64,000 bases of DNA from the NCBI RefSeq assembly GCF_002007115.1, contig NZ_MVAD01000001.1, forward strand, positions 3,310,391 to 3,374,390. Direction: 5' to 3'. The position numbers and the translations under genes are program-made. The notes beneath the pieces are model-generated. The model had not been told where the DNA came from. It worked only from the letters and a program-made list of their open reading frames with translations, and did not search any database. This document shows positions 53,298-63,242 of the stretch, one piece after another (within the stretch, counting starts at the first letter, position 1; every line of letters starts with the position of its first letter). Source of the DNA: Massilia sp. KIM. GTDB taxonomy: Bacteria > Pseudomonadota > Gammaproteobacteria > Burkholderiales > Burkholderiaceae_D.

Positions 53298-54850
53298 GCA
53301 CGCCCCTCAAGGAATACCACGCTCCGGTCTGGAACGAGCCCGTGATCATGGAGATGGGTTATCCGGGACGACGCGGCCTGGTCTTCCCGCAAGCGGAACC
53401 GGCGATCGCCGGCATGGTGGGCGGCGCGCACGAGCAGGTTCCCCCAGCCATGCGCCGGCGCCACAAGCCGGCGCTGCCGGAGCTGTCGGAGCCCGAGGTG
53501 CTGTACCACTACCTGCGCCTGTCGCAGCAGACCCTCGGAATGATGAACGTCAGCCTGTTCGGCACCTGCACGATGAAATACAACGCCCAGATCAACGAGG
53601 CCATGGCCTGGCGCCCGGAGATCACCCACCTGCATCCGTACCAGGACGAGTCGACCATGCAGGGCGCGCTGGAAATCGTGCACGGCATGGACCTGATCCT
53701 GCGCGAACTGTCGGGGATGGACCAGTTCGTGTTCCAGGCTGGCGGCGGCGCCGATGCGGCCTACATCAGCTGCGCCGTCACCCGCGCCTATCACGCGGCG
53801 CGCGGCGAGCTCGGACAGCGCAACGAGATCATCACCACCATCCAGACTCACCCCAGTAGCGCCGCCACCGCGGCGGCCGCCGGCTTCAAGGTGATCACCC
53901 TGATGATCGACGACAACGGCTACCCGTCGCTGGACGCACTGAAGGCGGCCCTGTCACCGCGCACCGCCGCCCTGATGGTCAACAATCCGGACGACATGGG
54001 CGTGTATAACCCCGAGATCAAGGAATGGGTGCGGCTGGTACACGAGGCCGGCGGGCTATGCTTCTACGACCATGCCAACTTCAATGGGGTCATGACCCGC
54101 ATCCGGGCGCGCGAACTGGGCTTCGACGCCTGCATGTTCATGCTGCACAAGACCTTTGGCGCCCCCAAGAGCGGAGTTGGAGGACCTGCGGTGGGCGCCT
54201 ACGGCTGCAGCGCCGAGCTGGCGCCCTTCCTGCCCAAACCGGTGGTCGCCTTCGATGGCGAGCACTATCGCCTCGACTACGACCGGCCGCAGAGCATTGG
54301 CAAGATCCGCGAGTTCTGGGGCAACGTCCAGGTGATCCTGAAAGCCTATGCCTGGGCGCGCTCGATGGGCGCGGAAGGAATGGCGCAGGCGGCGGACATC
54401 TCGGTCCTGGCCAACAACTACATGGAGCGCGGCCTGCTCGCGATCCGCGGCGTCACCCGCTCCCATCCCGGCCACACCAGTCCGCGCCTCGAGATGACCC
54501 GCTACAGCCTGCAGCAGCTCAAGGACGACACGGGTGTCGATGTGCACGACGTGCAGAACCGCATGACCGACTTCGGCATCGACGCCATGTGGAGCAGCCA
54601 CCACCCCTGGCTGATCCCCGAGCCGTTCACGCCGGAGGCGGGCGAGATGTACGGCAAGGAAGCGCTGGACAAATGGATCGCCGTGCTGGCCCGGATTTCA
54701 GAGGAAGCCTACAGCGATCCGGAGCTGGTCAGGACGGCGCCGCATAACCAGGCCGTGCACCGACTGAAGACGCATGCGCTCGACGACCCGGCGCGCTGGG
54801 CCATGACCTGGCGCGCCTACCAGCGCAAGAAGCGCCGCGCCGCCGAGTAG
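53294..54850 (+). CDS. gcvPB: Diverged glycine dehydrogenase (decarboxylating) subunit 2 homologue
   Basis: 518 residues, translationally coupled to subunit 1. It has the GcvPB signatures PGRRGLVFP, LPELSEPEVLYHYLRLSQQTLGM, LFGTCTMKYNAQINEA and the PLP-lysine motif MLHKTFGAPKSGVGGPA. The catalytic lysine is therefore kept and the pair should still bind PLP and act on an amino acid. It is longer than usual by a basic C-terminal tail (AYQRKKRRAAE). In the glycine cleavage system this complex decarboxylates glycine and passes the aminomethyl group to lipoyl GcvH; that partner is missing here. Confidence 0.88.
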   Translation: MSTPLKEYHAPVWNEPVIMEMGYPGRRGLVFPQAEPAIAGMVGGAHEQVPPAMRRRHKPALPELSEPEVLYHYLRLSQQTLGMMNVSLFGTCTMKYNAQINEAMAWRPEITHLHPYQDESTMQGALEIVHGMDLILRELSGMDQFVFQAGGGADAAYISCAVTRAYHAARGELGQRNEIITTIQTHPSSAATAAAAGFKVITLMIDDNGYPSLDALKAALSPRTAALMVNNPDDMGVYNPEIKEWVRLVHEAGGLCFYDHANFNGVMTRIRARELGFDACMFMLHKTFGAPKSGVGGPAVGAYGCSAELAPFLPKPVVAFDGEHYRLDYDRPQSIGKIREFWGNVQVILKAYAWARSMGAEGMAQAADISVLANNYMERGLLAIRGVTRSHPGHTSPRLEMTRYSLQQLKDDTGVDVHDVQNRMTDFGIDAMWSSHHPWLIPEPFTPEAGEMYGKEALDKWIAVLARISEEAYSDPELVRTAPHNQAVHRLKTHALDDPARWAMTWRAYQRKKRRAAE

Positions 54851-54940
54851 CTCAACTGCCAGCCGTCCCGCGCATGCCCGCTGCCTGGAAAGGCGGCGGG
54901 ACGGCCGGCTTCCTCGAAGAATACCTAAGGAGACATCGCC

Positions 54941-56479
54941 ATGTTGGATCTTGGACGCACCTTCCTGCAGAGTGTTGAACGCAGCCCACACGCCCTCGCC
55001 GTCGTCGACGGCGCCCAGCGCCTGAGCTATGCCGAGTGGTACGAGCGTATCCAGCGTGTCGCCAACGGCCTGTCGCGCCTCGGGCTGGCACGCGGCGACC
55101 ATGTCCTGGTCGTGCTGCAGAACCGTCTCGAGATGGCCACCCTGCACTGGGCCGGCCAGTTCCTGGGGCTAGTCATGACCCCGCTGAACTGGCGCGCCGG
55201 TGCGGAGGAAGTGGATTATTGCATCAGCGACTCCCAGGCGCGCGCCGTCGTCTACGAACCAGTCAGCGAGGCGGCGGTCAGCGCCAGTCCGCTGGCCAGC
55301 CGGCTGACCCGCATCGCCGTCGGCGCCGCCGGCGCCGCCGGCGGCGGCGTTATCGGCTTCGAGCGGCTGCTGGAGCAGGCGCCAACGCTGCCCATCCTGC
55401 GCGCAGACAGCGAAGACCTTTCGCTGATGCTGTACACCTCGGGAACCACCGGCAAGCCAAAAGGCGTGCGGCGCCGCCATCGCGCCGAGCGCGCAGCCGC
55501 CCTGGGCCATGTGGCCCAGAACCTGTACCGACGCGGGGAGCGCACGCTGGGCGTGATGCCGCTTTACCATACGATGGGAGTTCGTTCCCTGCTGGCGATG
55601 GCCCTGGTCGACGGCACCTTCGTCTGCGTGCCAAAGTTCGATTGCGCGGCCGCCCTCGGCCTGATCGCCCGCGAGCGCGTCACCACCCTGTACCTGGTGC
55701 CGACGCTCTACCACGATTTGCTGGCCTGGCGCGAGAGGCACGGTGCGGACCTGTCCTCGGTGCGCAAACTCGGCTTCGCCGGAGCGCCGATGCAGGACGG
55801 TCTCCTGCGGCGCCTGGAGGATGCCTTCGAGCCGGAAGTCTTCGTCAACCACTACGGCTCTTCCGAGGTCTTCACCTTCGCCTACACCCAGGAGGCGACG
55901 CGCAAGGCCGGCAGCGCCGGCCGCGCGGGCATCAACGCCCGCATCCGCGTGGTGCCGTTCGGCGCAGTCTCGCCGGAGCAGAGACTTGCGGCCGGCGCCG
56001 AGGGCCAGATCATCTGCGAACTGAAAGGAGACGAAGCCTTCGAAGGCTATAGCAACCGGCCCGAGGCGAATGCGAAGGCGATCCGCGACGGTTGGTACTT
56101 CACGGGCGACACCGGCTATATCGACGGGGAGGGCGATCTGTTCGTCACCGGCCGGGTGGACGACATGATCATCAGTGGCGGCGAAAACATCTCGCCGGTG
56201 GACATCGAATCCGTACTCTCGCTGCATCCCTGCGTCGACGAGGTCGCGGTGGTGGGGCTGGGTGACGAGCGCTGGGGCCAGCGCGTGGTGGCCTTCGTCA
56301 AGGCGCGCGCAGCCACCAGCGCGGAGGAGCTTGACGCGCATTGCCGGGCGTCCGCCCTGCTGAACTTCAAGCGCCCACGCGAGTACGTGTTCGTGCGCGA
56401 GATCCCGAAGTCGCCGGTCGGCAAGATCCTGCGCCGCAAGCTGGTCGCGGGCGAATATGAACCGCTTGAGGTTCAGTGA
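54941..56479 (+). CDS. AMP-dependent acyl/aryl-CoA ligase
   Basis: 512 residues with AAGGAG 9 bases before the ATG. The adenylation motif is LMLYTSGTTGKPKGV; later motifs are VNHYGSSEVF, GWYFTGDTGYIDGEGDLFVTGRVDDMIISGGENISPVDIE and the C-terminal catalytic lysine in PKSPVGKILRRKL. It activates a carboxylic acid to its acyl-AMP and then its CoA thioester. Overall layout is closest to benzoate/chlorobenzoate-type ligases. It closes the TetR-controlled operon (90-base gap after gcvPB-like) and probably activates either the pathway's substrate or its decarboxylated product. Its 3' end overlaps the convergent GlxA-type gene by 7 bases. Confidence 0.9.
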   Translation: MLDLGRTFLQSVERSPHALAVVDGAQRLSYAEWYERIQRVANGLSRLGLARGDHVLVVLQNRLEMATLHWAGQFLGLVMTPLNWRAGAEEVDYCISDSQARAVVYEPVSEAAVSASPLASRLTRIAVGAAGAAGGGVIGFERLLEQAPTLPILRADSEDLSLMLYTSGTTGKPKGVRRRHRAERAAALGHVAQNLYRRGERTLGVMPLYHTMGVRSLLAMALVDGTFVCVPKFDCAAALGLIARERVTTLYLVPTLYHDLLAWRERHGADLSSVRKLGFAGAPMQDGLLRRLEDAFEPEVFVNHYGSSEVFTFAYTQEATRKAGSAGRAGINARIRVVPFGAVSPEQRLAAGAEGQIICELKGDEAFEGYSNRPEANAKAIRDGWYFTGDTGYIDGEGDLFVTGRVDDMIISGGENISPVDIESVLSLHPCVDEVAVVGLGDERWGQRVVAFVKARAATSAEELDAHCRASALLNFKRPREYVFVREIPKSPVGKILRRKLVAGEYEPLEVQ

Positions 56480-57435
56480 CCGTAGCTGGCGGCCTGCTCG
56501 CGGGCGGCGCGCTTGATCGCCTGCGGGGGCTGGCCGAAGGCGCGCAGGAAGGCGCGGCGCATGCGCTCAGGGTCGGAGAAACCGGTCTCGCGCGCGACCA
56601 CGTCGATCGAGTGGTTGCTGCTTTCGATCATGGCGCGCGCCGCTTCCACGCGCAGCACCTCGACCGCGCGCGCCGGCGACTGGCCGGTCTCGAGGCGGAA
56701 GGTGCGGCTGAACTGGCGCGTGGACAGGTTGGCCGCTTCGGCCAGCTCGTCCACCGAGAGCGGCTTGCGCAGGTGGCTCTTGGCGTAGGTGAGCGCCTGC
56801 TGGATGCGGTCCGACTTCGGCTCCAGTTCGAGCAGGGCCGAGAACTGCGACTGTCCGCCGCTGCGGCGGTGGTAGACCACCATGTGTCGGGCGATGTGCT
56901 TGGACGCGTCGCGTCCGAGATCGCTCTCGACCATCGCCAGGCACAGGTCGATGCAGGCGGTCATGCCTGCCGAGGTCCAGATGCGGCCGTCGTTGATGTA
57001 GATGCGGTCTTCCTCGATGCGCGACTTCGAATAGGCGCGCTGCAGGTCGCGCGCCAGCGCCCAGTGGGTGGTCGCGCGGCGCCCGTCGAGCAGGCCCGCT
57101 TCGCCCAGGATGAAGGCGCCGGTGCAGATGCTGGCGGTGCGGCGCGAATGCGTGCTCGCTTCGCGCAGGTATTCCAGGAAAGCGGGCGAGGAGCGGAAGT
57201 TCTCCGGCTGCATGATGCCGGCCACGATCAGGGTGTCGTAGTCGACACGTTCGGCCGCCTCGGTGAACACGCCCACGCCGGAGGAGCTGGACAGGACGCC
57301 ACCCTTCTCGGACAGCATGGTCATGTCGTAGTGGGGTCCGGACGACAGCTTGTTGGCGAGCTCAAACACGGTGGTCGCCATCAAATCGAGTGCCTGGAAC
57401 CCCGGCGGGAGCAGGAAGCCGATTCTGCGTTTCAT
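56473..57435 (-). CDS. GlxA-family AraC-type regulator with DJ-1/PfpI domain
   Basis: 320 residues from the ATG at 57435, with AAGGA 7 bases before. The N-terminal domain is DJ-1/PfpI-like (RRIGFLLPPGFQALDLMATTVFELAN; SICTGAFILGEAGLLDGRRATTHW with a cysteine at the nucleophile elbow). The C-terminal double AraC helix-turn-helix is KPLSVDELAEAANLSTRQFSRTFRLETGQSPARAVEVLRVEAARAMI and IDVVARETGFSDPERMRRAFLRAFGQPP. GlxA relatives control betaine, arginine or aldehyde metabolism. It is adjacent to the molybdenum hydroxylase genes, same strand but downstream, with a 127-base gap. Confidence 0.9.
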   Translation of the reverse strand: MKRRIGFLLPPGFQALDLMATTVFELANKLSSGPHYDMTMLSEKGGVLSSSSGVGVFTEAAERVDYDTLIVAGIMQPENFRSSPAFLEYLREASTHSRRTASICTGAFILGEAGLLDGRRATTHWALARDLQRAYSKSRIEEDRIYINDGRIWTSAGMTACIDLCLAMVESDLGRDASKHIARHMVVYHRRSGGQSQFSALLELEPKSDRIQQALTYAKSHLRKPLSVDELAEAANLSTRQFSRTFRLETGQSPARAVEVLRVEAARAMIESSNHSIDVVARETGFSDPERMRRAFLRAFGQPPQAIKRAAREQAASYGH

Positions 57436-57562
57436 GTTATTCCTTGCTGAGGTGATATGCGGTAATGCACCTAATGGATCATACGCCAAGACGCCGGCGG
57501 CTGCTCCGTCCCCCCTCCGTTTTGGAGAGACGGCGCGCCGCCGGCCCGAGGCCTGCGTCGGA

Positions 57563-59713
57563 TCAGGCGCCGCGCAGCTGCTGCGGATCGATCGGCAGCT
57601 TGCGCAGGCGCTTGCCGGTGGCCGCGAACACCGCGTTGGCCAGCGATGGGAAGAGGCCCGCGGTGCCGGTCTCGCCCATGCCGCCCGGCGCCTCCTGGCT
57701 GCTCACGATATGGGTCTCGATCTTCGGCGCTTCGTGGATGCGCATCACGCGCACGTCGTGGAAGTTGGACTGCTGGACCCGTCCGCCCTCGATCGTGGCC
57801 TGGCCCCACAGCGCGGCCGAGATGCCGAAGTTGACGGCGCTCTCGACCTGGGCGCGGATGGTGTCGGGGTTGATCGCGACGCCGGTGTCGACCGCCGCCA
57901 CCACGCGCTTGACCGTGACCTCGCCTTCCTTGTCGACCGCGACATCGGTGACCAGGGCGATGAAGCTGCCGAACACGTTCTGCACCGAGACGCCGCGCCC
58001 CTGCCCCCGCGGCAGCCTGGCGCCCCAGCCGGCCTTGGCGGCGGCCAGCTCCAGCACCGCCTTGGCGCGCGGGTTATGCGCCAGCAGCGCGGCGCGGTAG
58101 GCCACCGGGTCCTTGCTGGCCGCATGGGCCAGCTCGTCGACGAAGCTCTCGACCACGAACAGGTTGTGCGCCGGACCGACGCCGCGCCAGAAGCTGGTCG
58201 GCACCGGCGGCTCGTAGTTCACGTATTCGACCAGCAGGTTCGGGAAGGCGTAGGGCGGGTGCATCGCGCCGTCCACCGTCTCTTCGTCGAAGCCGTTGTT
58301 GAAGGCGGCCGGCAAGTAGCGCTTGAGCGTGGACGGGCCGGTGATGCGGTGGGTCCAGGCCACCGGCATGCCTTGGGCGTCGACCACGGCGTTGACCTTG
58401 TCGAGGAACACGCCGCGGTACATGTCGTGCTGGGTGTCTTCCTCGCGGCTCCAGGTGACCTTCACCGGGCCTTTCACGTGCCTGGCGATCTGCACCGAGC
58501 GCGCCACCATGTCCACTTCGAGGCGGCGCCCGAAGCTGCCGCCCAGGTAGTGGTTGTGCACCGTGACCTTCTCGGGCGGCAGGCCGGCCACCTGGGCCGC
58601 GACCGCGCGCGCGATGGTCATCACCTGGGTGCCGGTCCAGATCTCGCAGCCGTCTTCCTTCATGTGCACGGTGCAGTTGAGCGGCTCCATCGCCGCGTGG
58701 ATCAGGAAGGGCTGCTCGTAGACGGCCGCGATGCGCTTGCCGCCGGCCTTGGCCGGGTCGCCTTCCTGGCGCACCTTGGCGGCCGGGCCTTCGGAGGCGG
58801 CGGCCAGCGCGGCCGAGATGGCGGCGCTGTTGACGTTCGCATTCGGGCCGGCGTCCCAATCGATCTCGAGCGCCGCCAAGCCCTTGCGCGCGGCGCCGGT
58901 GTGGTCGGCGATCACGGCCACGCAGTCGTCCAGCTTGACCACCTGGCGCACGCCCTTCACCGCGAGGGCGCGGCTCTCGTCGACGCCGCGCAGCTTGCCG
59001 CCGAAGGTCGGCGACTGCGCCAGCGCGGCAAACTTCATGCCGGGCACCATGGCGTCGATGCCGTACTTGGCGCTGCCGTTAACCTTGAGCGGGGTGTCCA
59101 GGCGCTTGCTGGCCTTGCCCAGCAGCTTGAACTCGGCTGGCTGCTTGAGCGGCACGTCCTTCGGCACCGGCAGGGTGGCCGCGGTCGCGGCCAGGGCGCC
59201 GTAGCCCAGACGCTTGCCGCTCGGGCGGTGCAGCACCTGGCCGTTCTGCGCCACGCAGTCGGCCGGCTTGGCCTTCCACTGCTGGGCGGCAGCCTGGACC
59301 AGCAGGGTGCGCGCGGCGGCGCCGGCCTGGCGCATCGGCAGATAGGCGGCCCGCATGGTGGTCGAGCCGCCGGTCATCTGGACGCCGAAGATCGGGTTGG
59401 CGTACAGCTTGTCGTCCGGACCCGCGTGGCGGATGCGCACCTGCTTGAGGTCGACCTCGAGCTCTTCGGCGACCAGCATCGGCACCGAGGTGTAGGTGCC
59501 CTGGCCCATCTCGATGTAGGGCATGGTGACGGTCACCAGGCCGTCGGCGCCGATCAGCACGAAGGCGTTCGGCTCGAAAGGACGGGCTGCGGTCGCGGCT
59601 TCGGCCGGGCGACTGGCCACGGCGACCGAAACGCCCAGCAGCAAGCCGCCGCCGGCGGCGGCGCTGGTGAGCAGGAAACCGCGGCGCGACAGGTTCGGCA
59701 ATTCATTACGCAT
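57563..59713 (-). CDS. Molybdopterin-binding subunit, xanthine dehydrogenase family (IorB-like)
   Basis: 716 residues. The N-terminus has a twin-arginine signal ([20 protein letters not shown]...ASRPAEA), so the folded enzyme is exported by Tat to the periplasm. Molybdopterin-binding blocks include [38 protein letters not shown] and [24 protein letters not shown] near the C-terminus with the catalytic glutamate. It resembles isoquinoline 1-oxidoreductase beta/aldehyde oxidase of the two-subunit type that passes electrons to a cytochrome. Substrate unknown; an aldehyde or N-heterocycle is likely. Start overlaps the end of the small subunit by 8 bases. Confidence 0.9.
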   Translation of the reverse strand: MRNELPNLSRRGFLLTSAAAGGGLLLGVSVAVASRPAEAATAARPFEPNAFVLIGADGLVTVTMPYIEMGQGTYTSVPMLVAEELEVDLKQVRIRHAGPDDKLYANPIFGVQMTGGSTTMRAAYLPMRQAGAAARTLLVQAAAQQWKAKPADCVAQNGQVLHRPSGKRLGYGALAATAATLPVPKDVPLKQPAEFKLLGKASKRLDTPLKVNGSAKYGIDAMVPGMKFAALAQSPTFGGKLRGVDESRALAVKGVRQVVKLDDCVAVIADHTGAARKGLAALEIDWDAGPNANVNSAAISAALAAASEGPAAKVRQEGDPAKAGGKRIAAVYEQPFLIHAAMEPLNCTVHMKEDGCEIWTGTQVMTIARAVAAQVAGLPPEKVTVHNHYLGGSFGRRLEVDMVARSVQIARHVKGPVKVTWSREEDTQHDMYRGVFLDKVNAVVDAQGMPVAWTHRITGPSTLKRYLPAAFNNGFDEETVDGAMHPPYAFPNLLVEYVNYEPPVPTSFWRGVGPAHNLFVVESFVDELAHAASKDPVAYRAALLAHNPRAKAVLELAAAKAGWGARLPRGQGRGVSVQNVFGSFIALVTDVAVDKEGEVTVKRVVAAVDTGVAINPDTIRAQVESAVNFGISAALWGQATIEGGRVQQSNFHDVRVMRIHEAPKIETHIVSSQEAPGGMGETGTAGLFPSLANAVFAATGKRLRKLPIDPQQLRGA

Positions 59714-60170
59714 GCTTGCCTCCCGCGAGCGCCTTGGCGGCGGCCTTGATGCCGGCGCGGATGCGCGGATAGGTGCCGCAGCGGCAGATGTTGCCGCTCA
59801 TGGCGGCGTCGATGTCCTCGTCGCTGGGCGACTTGTTGGACTTGAGCAGGGCCGCAGCCGACATCAGCTGGCCCGACTGGCAGTAACCGCACTGGACCAC
59901 TTCCTGGTCGAGCCAGGCCTTCTGCAGGGCCGCGCCGATGCGCGAGTCGCCCAGGGTCTCGACGGTGCTCACGTTGCCCTTGCCGACCATCTCGACGGTC
60001 GTCAGGCAGGAGCGGGTGGGCACGCCGTCGACATGCACGGTGCATGCGCCGCACAGGCCCTGGCCGCAGCCGAACTTGGTGCCCGTCATGCCGAGCACGT
60101 CGCGCAGCACCCACAGCACCGGGGTGTCGCCCTCGACGTCGACCTTGTGATCCTTGCCGTTCACTTTCAT
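59706..60170 (-). CDS. (2Fe-2S) subunit of the molybdenum hydroxylase (IorA-like)
   Basis: 154 residues from ATG 60170 with AGGGGA 5 bases before; the longer frame to 60242 is not supported. Plant-type cluster ligands are in [18 protein letters not shown]...SCL, and the second cluster in [12 protein letters not shown]...[11 protein letters not shown]. It carries electrons from the molybdenum subunit encoded directly downstream. It has no signal peptide, as usual for subunits that travel with the Tat-bearing partner. No FAD subunit or chaperone (XdhC) is adjacent. Confidence 0.93.
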   Translation of the reverse strand: MKVNGKDHKVDVEGDTPVLWVLRDVLGMTGTKFGCGQGLCGACTVHVDGVPTRSCLTTVEMVGKGNVSTVETLGDSRIGAALQKAWLDQEVVQCGYCQSGQLMSAAALLKSNKSPSDEDIDAAMSGNICRCGTYPRIRAGIKAAAKALAGGKHA

Positions 60171-60370
60171 GCCATCCCCTTCCACGGTTGTTTGGCCGCA
60201 TGGTCTCAGAACTCTTCCGTCAAAACCGGACATATACCCCACTATTTCGGACGTAATGCGGGCTTGTTAATTCTTGTGAAGCGGCGTTTACCGATGCTGC
60301 GTTTATTCACGCGGCGCAGGCCGGCGCGCCGGCTGGCCTGGCCCGGTCGCACTGCTGTTACCATCGCGGG

Positions 60371-60883
60371 ATGCGAACCTCTTTCTTTTTGCGCGGCGCC
60401 TGGGCCGCGGCGGGCGCCCTGGTCCTGTCCAGCTGCAGCCCGACCTACAACTGGCGCGACTACAGCAGCGAGCAAGGCGCCTACAAGGTGCTGTTCCCTG
60501 CCAAGCCCTCGAGCTTCACGCGTACGATCGACCTGAACGGCATGAAGGTGGACATGACCATGACGGCGGCCGAGGTCGACGGCGCGACCTTCGCGGTCGG
60601 CGCCGGCACCGCCGCTGATGAGGGCCAGGCGCTGGCGGCGCTGCCGGCGATGCGCCAGGCCCTGCTGCGCAATATCGGCGTGCAGGACACCGGCGCAGTC
60701 CCGGACGCGAAGGGCCGCATCACGGTGGACGCGACCGGCCGGGGCAACGGCCAGACGGTCAAGCTGGACGGACGCTTCGAGGCCAAGGGCAGGCGCTTCT
60801 ACCAGGTGATCGTGCTGGGCAAATCGGGAACCGTGCCGCCTGAGCAGGTGGAGCAGTTCCTCAGTTCCTTCGCGCCGCTATGA
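60371..60883 (+). CDS. Small lipoprotein, unknown function
   Basis: 170 residues with a lipoprotein signal: hydrophobic core then LVLSSCSP, cysteine near residue 22. The mature part (YNWRDYSSEQGAYKVLFPAKPSSFTRTIDLNG... and the end EQVEQFLSSFAPL) follows a pattern seen in many betaproteobacterial proteins that read Y-V-FPA-P and end in FL-SF. Its stop overlaps the ABC ATPase start (ATGA), so it is cotranscribed with the exporter genes and may act with them in the envelope. Confidence 0.8.
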   Translation: MRTSFFLRGAWAAAGALVLSSCSPTYNWRDYSSEQGAYKVLFPAKPSSFTRTIDLNGMKVDMTMTAAEVDGATFAVGAGTAADEGQALAALPAMRQALLRNIGVQDTGAVPDAKGRITVDATGRGNGQTVKLDGRFEAKGRRFYQVIVLGKSGTVPPEQVEQFLSSFAPL

Positions 60884-61617
60884 GCGCCGCGGCGCCTCCA
60901 GCCCTGTGCCTGGCCGGCCTGCACAAGGCCTTCGGCAGGCCGGCGGTCGATGGCCTCGATTTGGAAGTGCGTCGCGGCGAACTGTACGCGCTGCTCGGTC
61001 CGAATGGCGCCGGCAAGACCACGACCCTGCGCATGGTGACCGGCCTGCTGGCGCCGGACGCCGGCAGCATCGAGGTGCTCGGCATCGACCTTGCCGCCGC
61101 TCCGGCAGCCGCGAAAATGAAGATGGCTTACCTGCCGGACGAGCCGATGTTGTACGGGAAGCTCAGGCCCGGCGAATACCTGGAGTTCGTGGCCGGCCTG
61201 TGGGGCGTGGCGCCCGAAGCGGCCGAGCCGCGCGCGCGCGAACTGCTGGACTGGCTCGACCTGGCCAGGCACGCCCATGAGCTTACCGAGGGCTTTTCGC
61301 GCGGGATGAAGCAGAAGCTTGCCCTGGCCGGGGCCCTGATCCACGCGCCCGAGCTGCTGATCCTGGACGAGCCGCTCACCGGCCTGGACGCAGCGGCGGC
61401 GCGCCAGGTGAAGGATCTGCTGGTGTCGCACGTTGCCGGCGGCGGCACCGTGATCCTCACTACCCACATCCTCGAGGTGGCGGAGCGGCTGGCCCAGCGC
61501 ATCGGCATCATCCGCCAGGGGCGCTTGATCGCGGAGGGCACGCTCGACGAGCTGCGCGCGCGCACCGGCGGCGGCAGCCTGGAAGACGTGTTCCTCGAAC
61601 TGACCGCGCAGCCATGA
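60880..61617 (+). CDS. ABC transporter ATP-binding protein
   Basis: 245 residues. Walker A GPNGAGKTT, signature FSRGMKQKLALAGAL, Walker B LLILDEPLTGLD and H-loop ILTTHIL are complete. It follows the ABC-2/DrrA-like export type. It overlaps both the lipoprotein gene before it and the permease after it by 4 bases, giving a tight three-gene unit. The permease (519 residues) is the membrane partner. Substrate unknown. Confidence 0.93.
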   Translation: MSAAAPPALCLAGLHKAFGRPAVDGLDLEVRRGELYALLGPNGAGKTTTLRMVTGLLAPDAGSIEVLGIDLAAAPAAAKMKMAYLPDEPMLYGKLRPGEYLEFVAGLWGVAPEAAEPRARELLDWLDLARHAHELTEGFSRGMKQKLALAGALIHAPELLILDEPLTGLDAAAARQVKDLLVSHVAGGGTVILTTHILEVAERLAQRIGIIRQGRLIAEGTLDELRARTGGGSLEDVFLELTAQP

Positions 61618-63173
61618 GGGCGGCGCCGGGCAGCGTCGTCTGGCTGCTGCGGCACGAGCTGCGGCTGGCCTGGTTCAACGCGGGCGCGGCCTCGAACGCG
61701 CAGGGCAAACGACGGCCGAGGACTGCCACTCTGCTTATCCTGGCGGCGCTGTGGCTGCTGCTGCACGGTGCGGCCTGGTACCTGCTGCGTCGGCTGGGCG
61801 GGATCGACCGCACTGCGCTGCCGCTGCTGGCGGCCGTCAGCACGGTGCTGGTGGTGGGCGTGAGCGCCATGGTGGCGAGCAGCCTGAAGGCGAGCGTGGT
61901 GGCCCTGTTCGAGCGGGGCGACCTCGACCTGTTGCTGTCTTCTCCCCTGCCCTCGCGCAGCATCTTCACCGTGCGCCTGGCGGCCATCGCCGCCGGCACA
62001 GCCGCGGTCTTCTACTTCCTGCTGGCGCCCTTCGCCCACGCCGGGCTGGCGCTCGGCCAGCCCGCCTGGCTGGCCCTGTATCCGGCGGTGTTCGGGCTGG
62101 CGGTGCTGAGCGCCTGCTTCTCCATGCTGCTTACCCTGGGCCTGGTGCGCATCCTCGGCGCACGGCGCACGCGGGTGCTGGCGCAGGTGCTGGGGGCGGT
62201 ATCTGGAGCGCTGATCTTCCTGCTGTCGCAGGCCTATGCGCATGTCACGCCGGCCACCCAGCGCGAGCTCGCTGGCAGGCTCGCACGGCTGGCCAGGGAT
62301 GGCTGGCTGGGGCCGGACAGCCTGTTCTGGTTCCCGGCCCGCGCCGCGCTAGGCGACTGGCGCGCCGTCCTGGCGCTGCTGGCCTTGTCCGCCCTGGCGT
62401 TCGTTGCGACGGCCGCGTTCACGCACCGCTTTTTCGTGCGCGGCCTGCAGCAGACGGCGTCGCTGGCGCAGGCGCCGCGCCGGCCCGCCGGGGAGCTGCG
62501 CCTGCGCGTGCGGCGCAGCCTGTTCGAGACGGTCGTCATCAAGGAATGGCGGCTGATCCTGCGCGATCCGCACCTGATCTCGCAGGTGCTGCTCCAGTTG
62601 ATCTATCTGGTTCCGATGTGCTTTCTGATCTTCTCGGATTCCGGTATCCGGCTGGAGGCGACGGCGGCCGGTCTCAGCCTGCTGTGCGGATCGCTGGCAG
62701 GCTCGCTCACCTGGATCGTGATCGCGGCCGAAGACACACCCGACCTGCTGCGCTGTGCGCCGGTCTCATTGCGCACCGTCAGGCTGGCCAAGTTGTGCGC
62801 CGCCGTGATGCCGCCGCTGCTGCTGGTGGCCCTGCCGCTGCTGTGGCTGGTGGCGCGTGCACCGATGGCCGGCCTCATCGCCTGCTTCTCGGTGACGGCC
62901 GCCGTCTGGGGGGCGGCCCTCGTGGTGCTCTGGTGCGGGCGCCCGGGGCGGCGCAGCGACTTCAAAGGACGCGGCAAGGCCAACTTCGTGAGTAATATCC
63001 TGGAGATGTGCAGCAACCTGGCGTGGGGTGCGGCGGGCGGACTGCTGGTGGCGGTCGGCAATGGCAAGTCGTCGGAGGGGGTGTGGCAAGCGGCTGTCGC
63101 GGCGCTGGCGGCCGGGCCCCTGGTGCTGTTGCTGGCATGGACGCTGAGAATCCGGCGAGGCAGCGCCGACTGA
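61614..63173 (+). CDS. ABC-2 type permease, large form
   Basis: 519 residues with about ten to twelve hydrophobic segments (for example RTALPLLAAVSTVLVVGVSAMVASS, LGLVRILGARRTRVLAQVLGAVSGALIFLLSQ, PPLLLVALPLLWLVAR). A soluble loop near residues 130-150 has the phrase FERGDLDLLLSSPLPSRSIFTVRLAA, typical of long ABC-2-like permeases. Works with the upstream ATPase as an exporter. No known substrate is implied by neighbours. Confidence 0.85.
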   Translation: MRAAPGSVVWLLRHELRLAWFNAGAASNAQGKRRPRTATLLILAALWLLLHGAAWYLLRRLGGIDRTALPLLAAVSTVLVVGVSAMVASSLKASVVALFERGDLDLLLSSPLPSRSIFTVRLAAIAAGTAAVFYFLLAPFAHAGLALGQPAWLALYPAVFGLAVLSACFSMLLTLGLVRILGARRTRVLAQVLGAVSGALIFLLSQAYAHVTPATQRELAGRLARLARDGWLGPDSLFWFPARAALGDWRAVLALLALSALAFVATAAFTHRFFVRGLQQTASLAQAPRRPAGELRLRVRRSLFETVVIKEWRLILRDPHLISQVLLQLIYLVPMCFLIFSDSGIRLEATAAGLSLLCGSLAGSLTWIVIAAEDTPDLLRCAPVSLRTVRLAKLCAAVMPPLLLVALPLLWLVARAPMAGLIACFSVTAAVWGAALVVLWCGRPGRRSDFKGRGKANFVSNILEMCSNLAWGAAGGLLVAVGNGKSSEGVWQAAVAALAAGPLVLLLAWTLRIRRGSAD

Positions 63174-63242
63174 GTGTGCGCGGGATGCCGGCAACCTCAA
63201 GTCGTGTTATTGTTTAATTACCTACAGAATTACGAGACAGCT

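Noticed and set aside
51885..54850. Ordinary glycine cleavage P-protein
   Set aside because: Partners gcvT, gcvH and lpd are missing nearby and key GcvPA blocks are changed; kept as homologues with an uncertain substrate.
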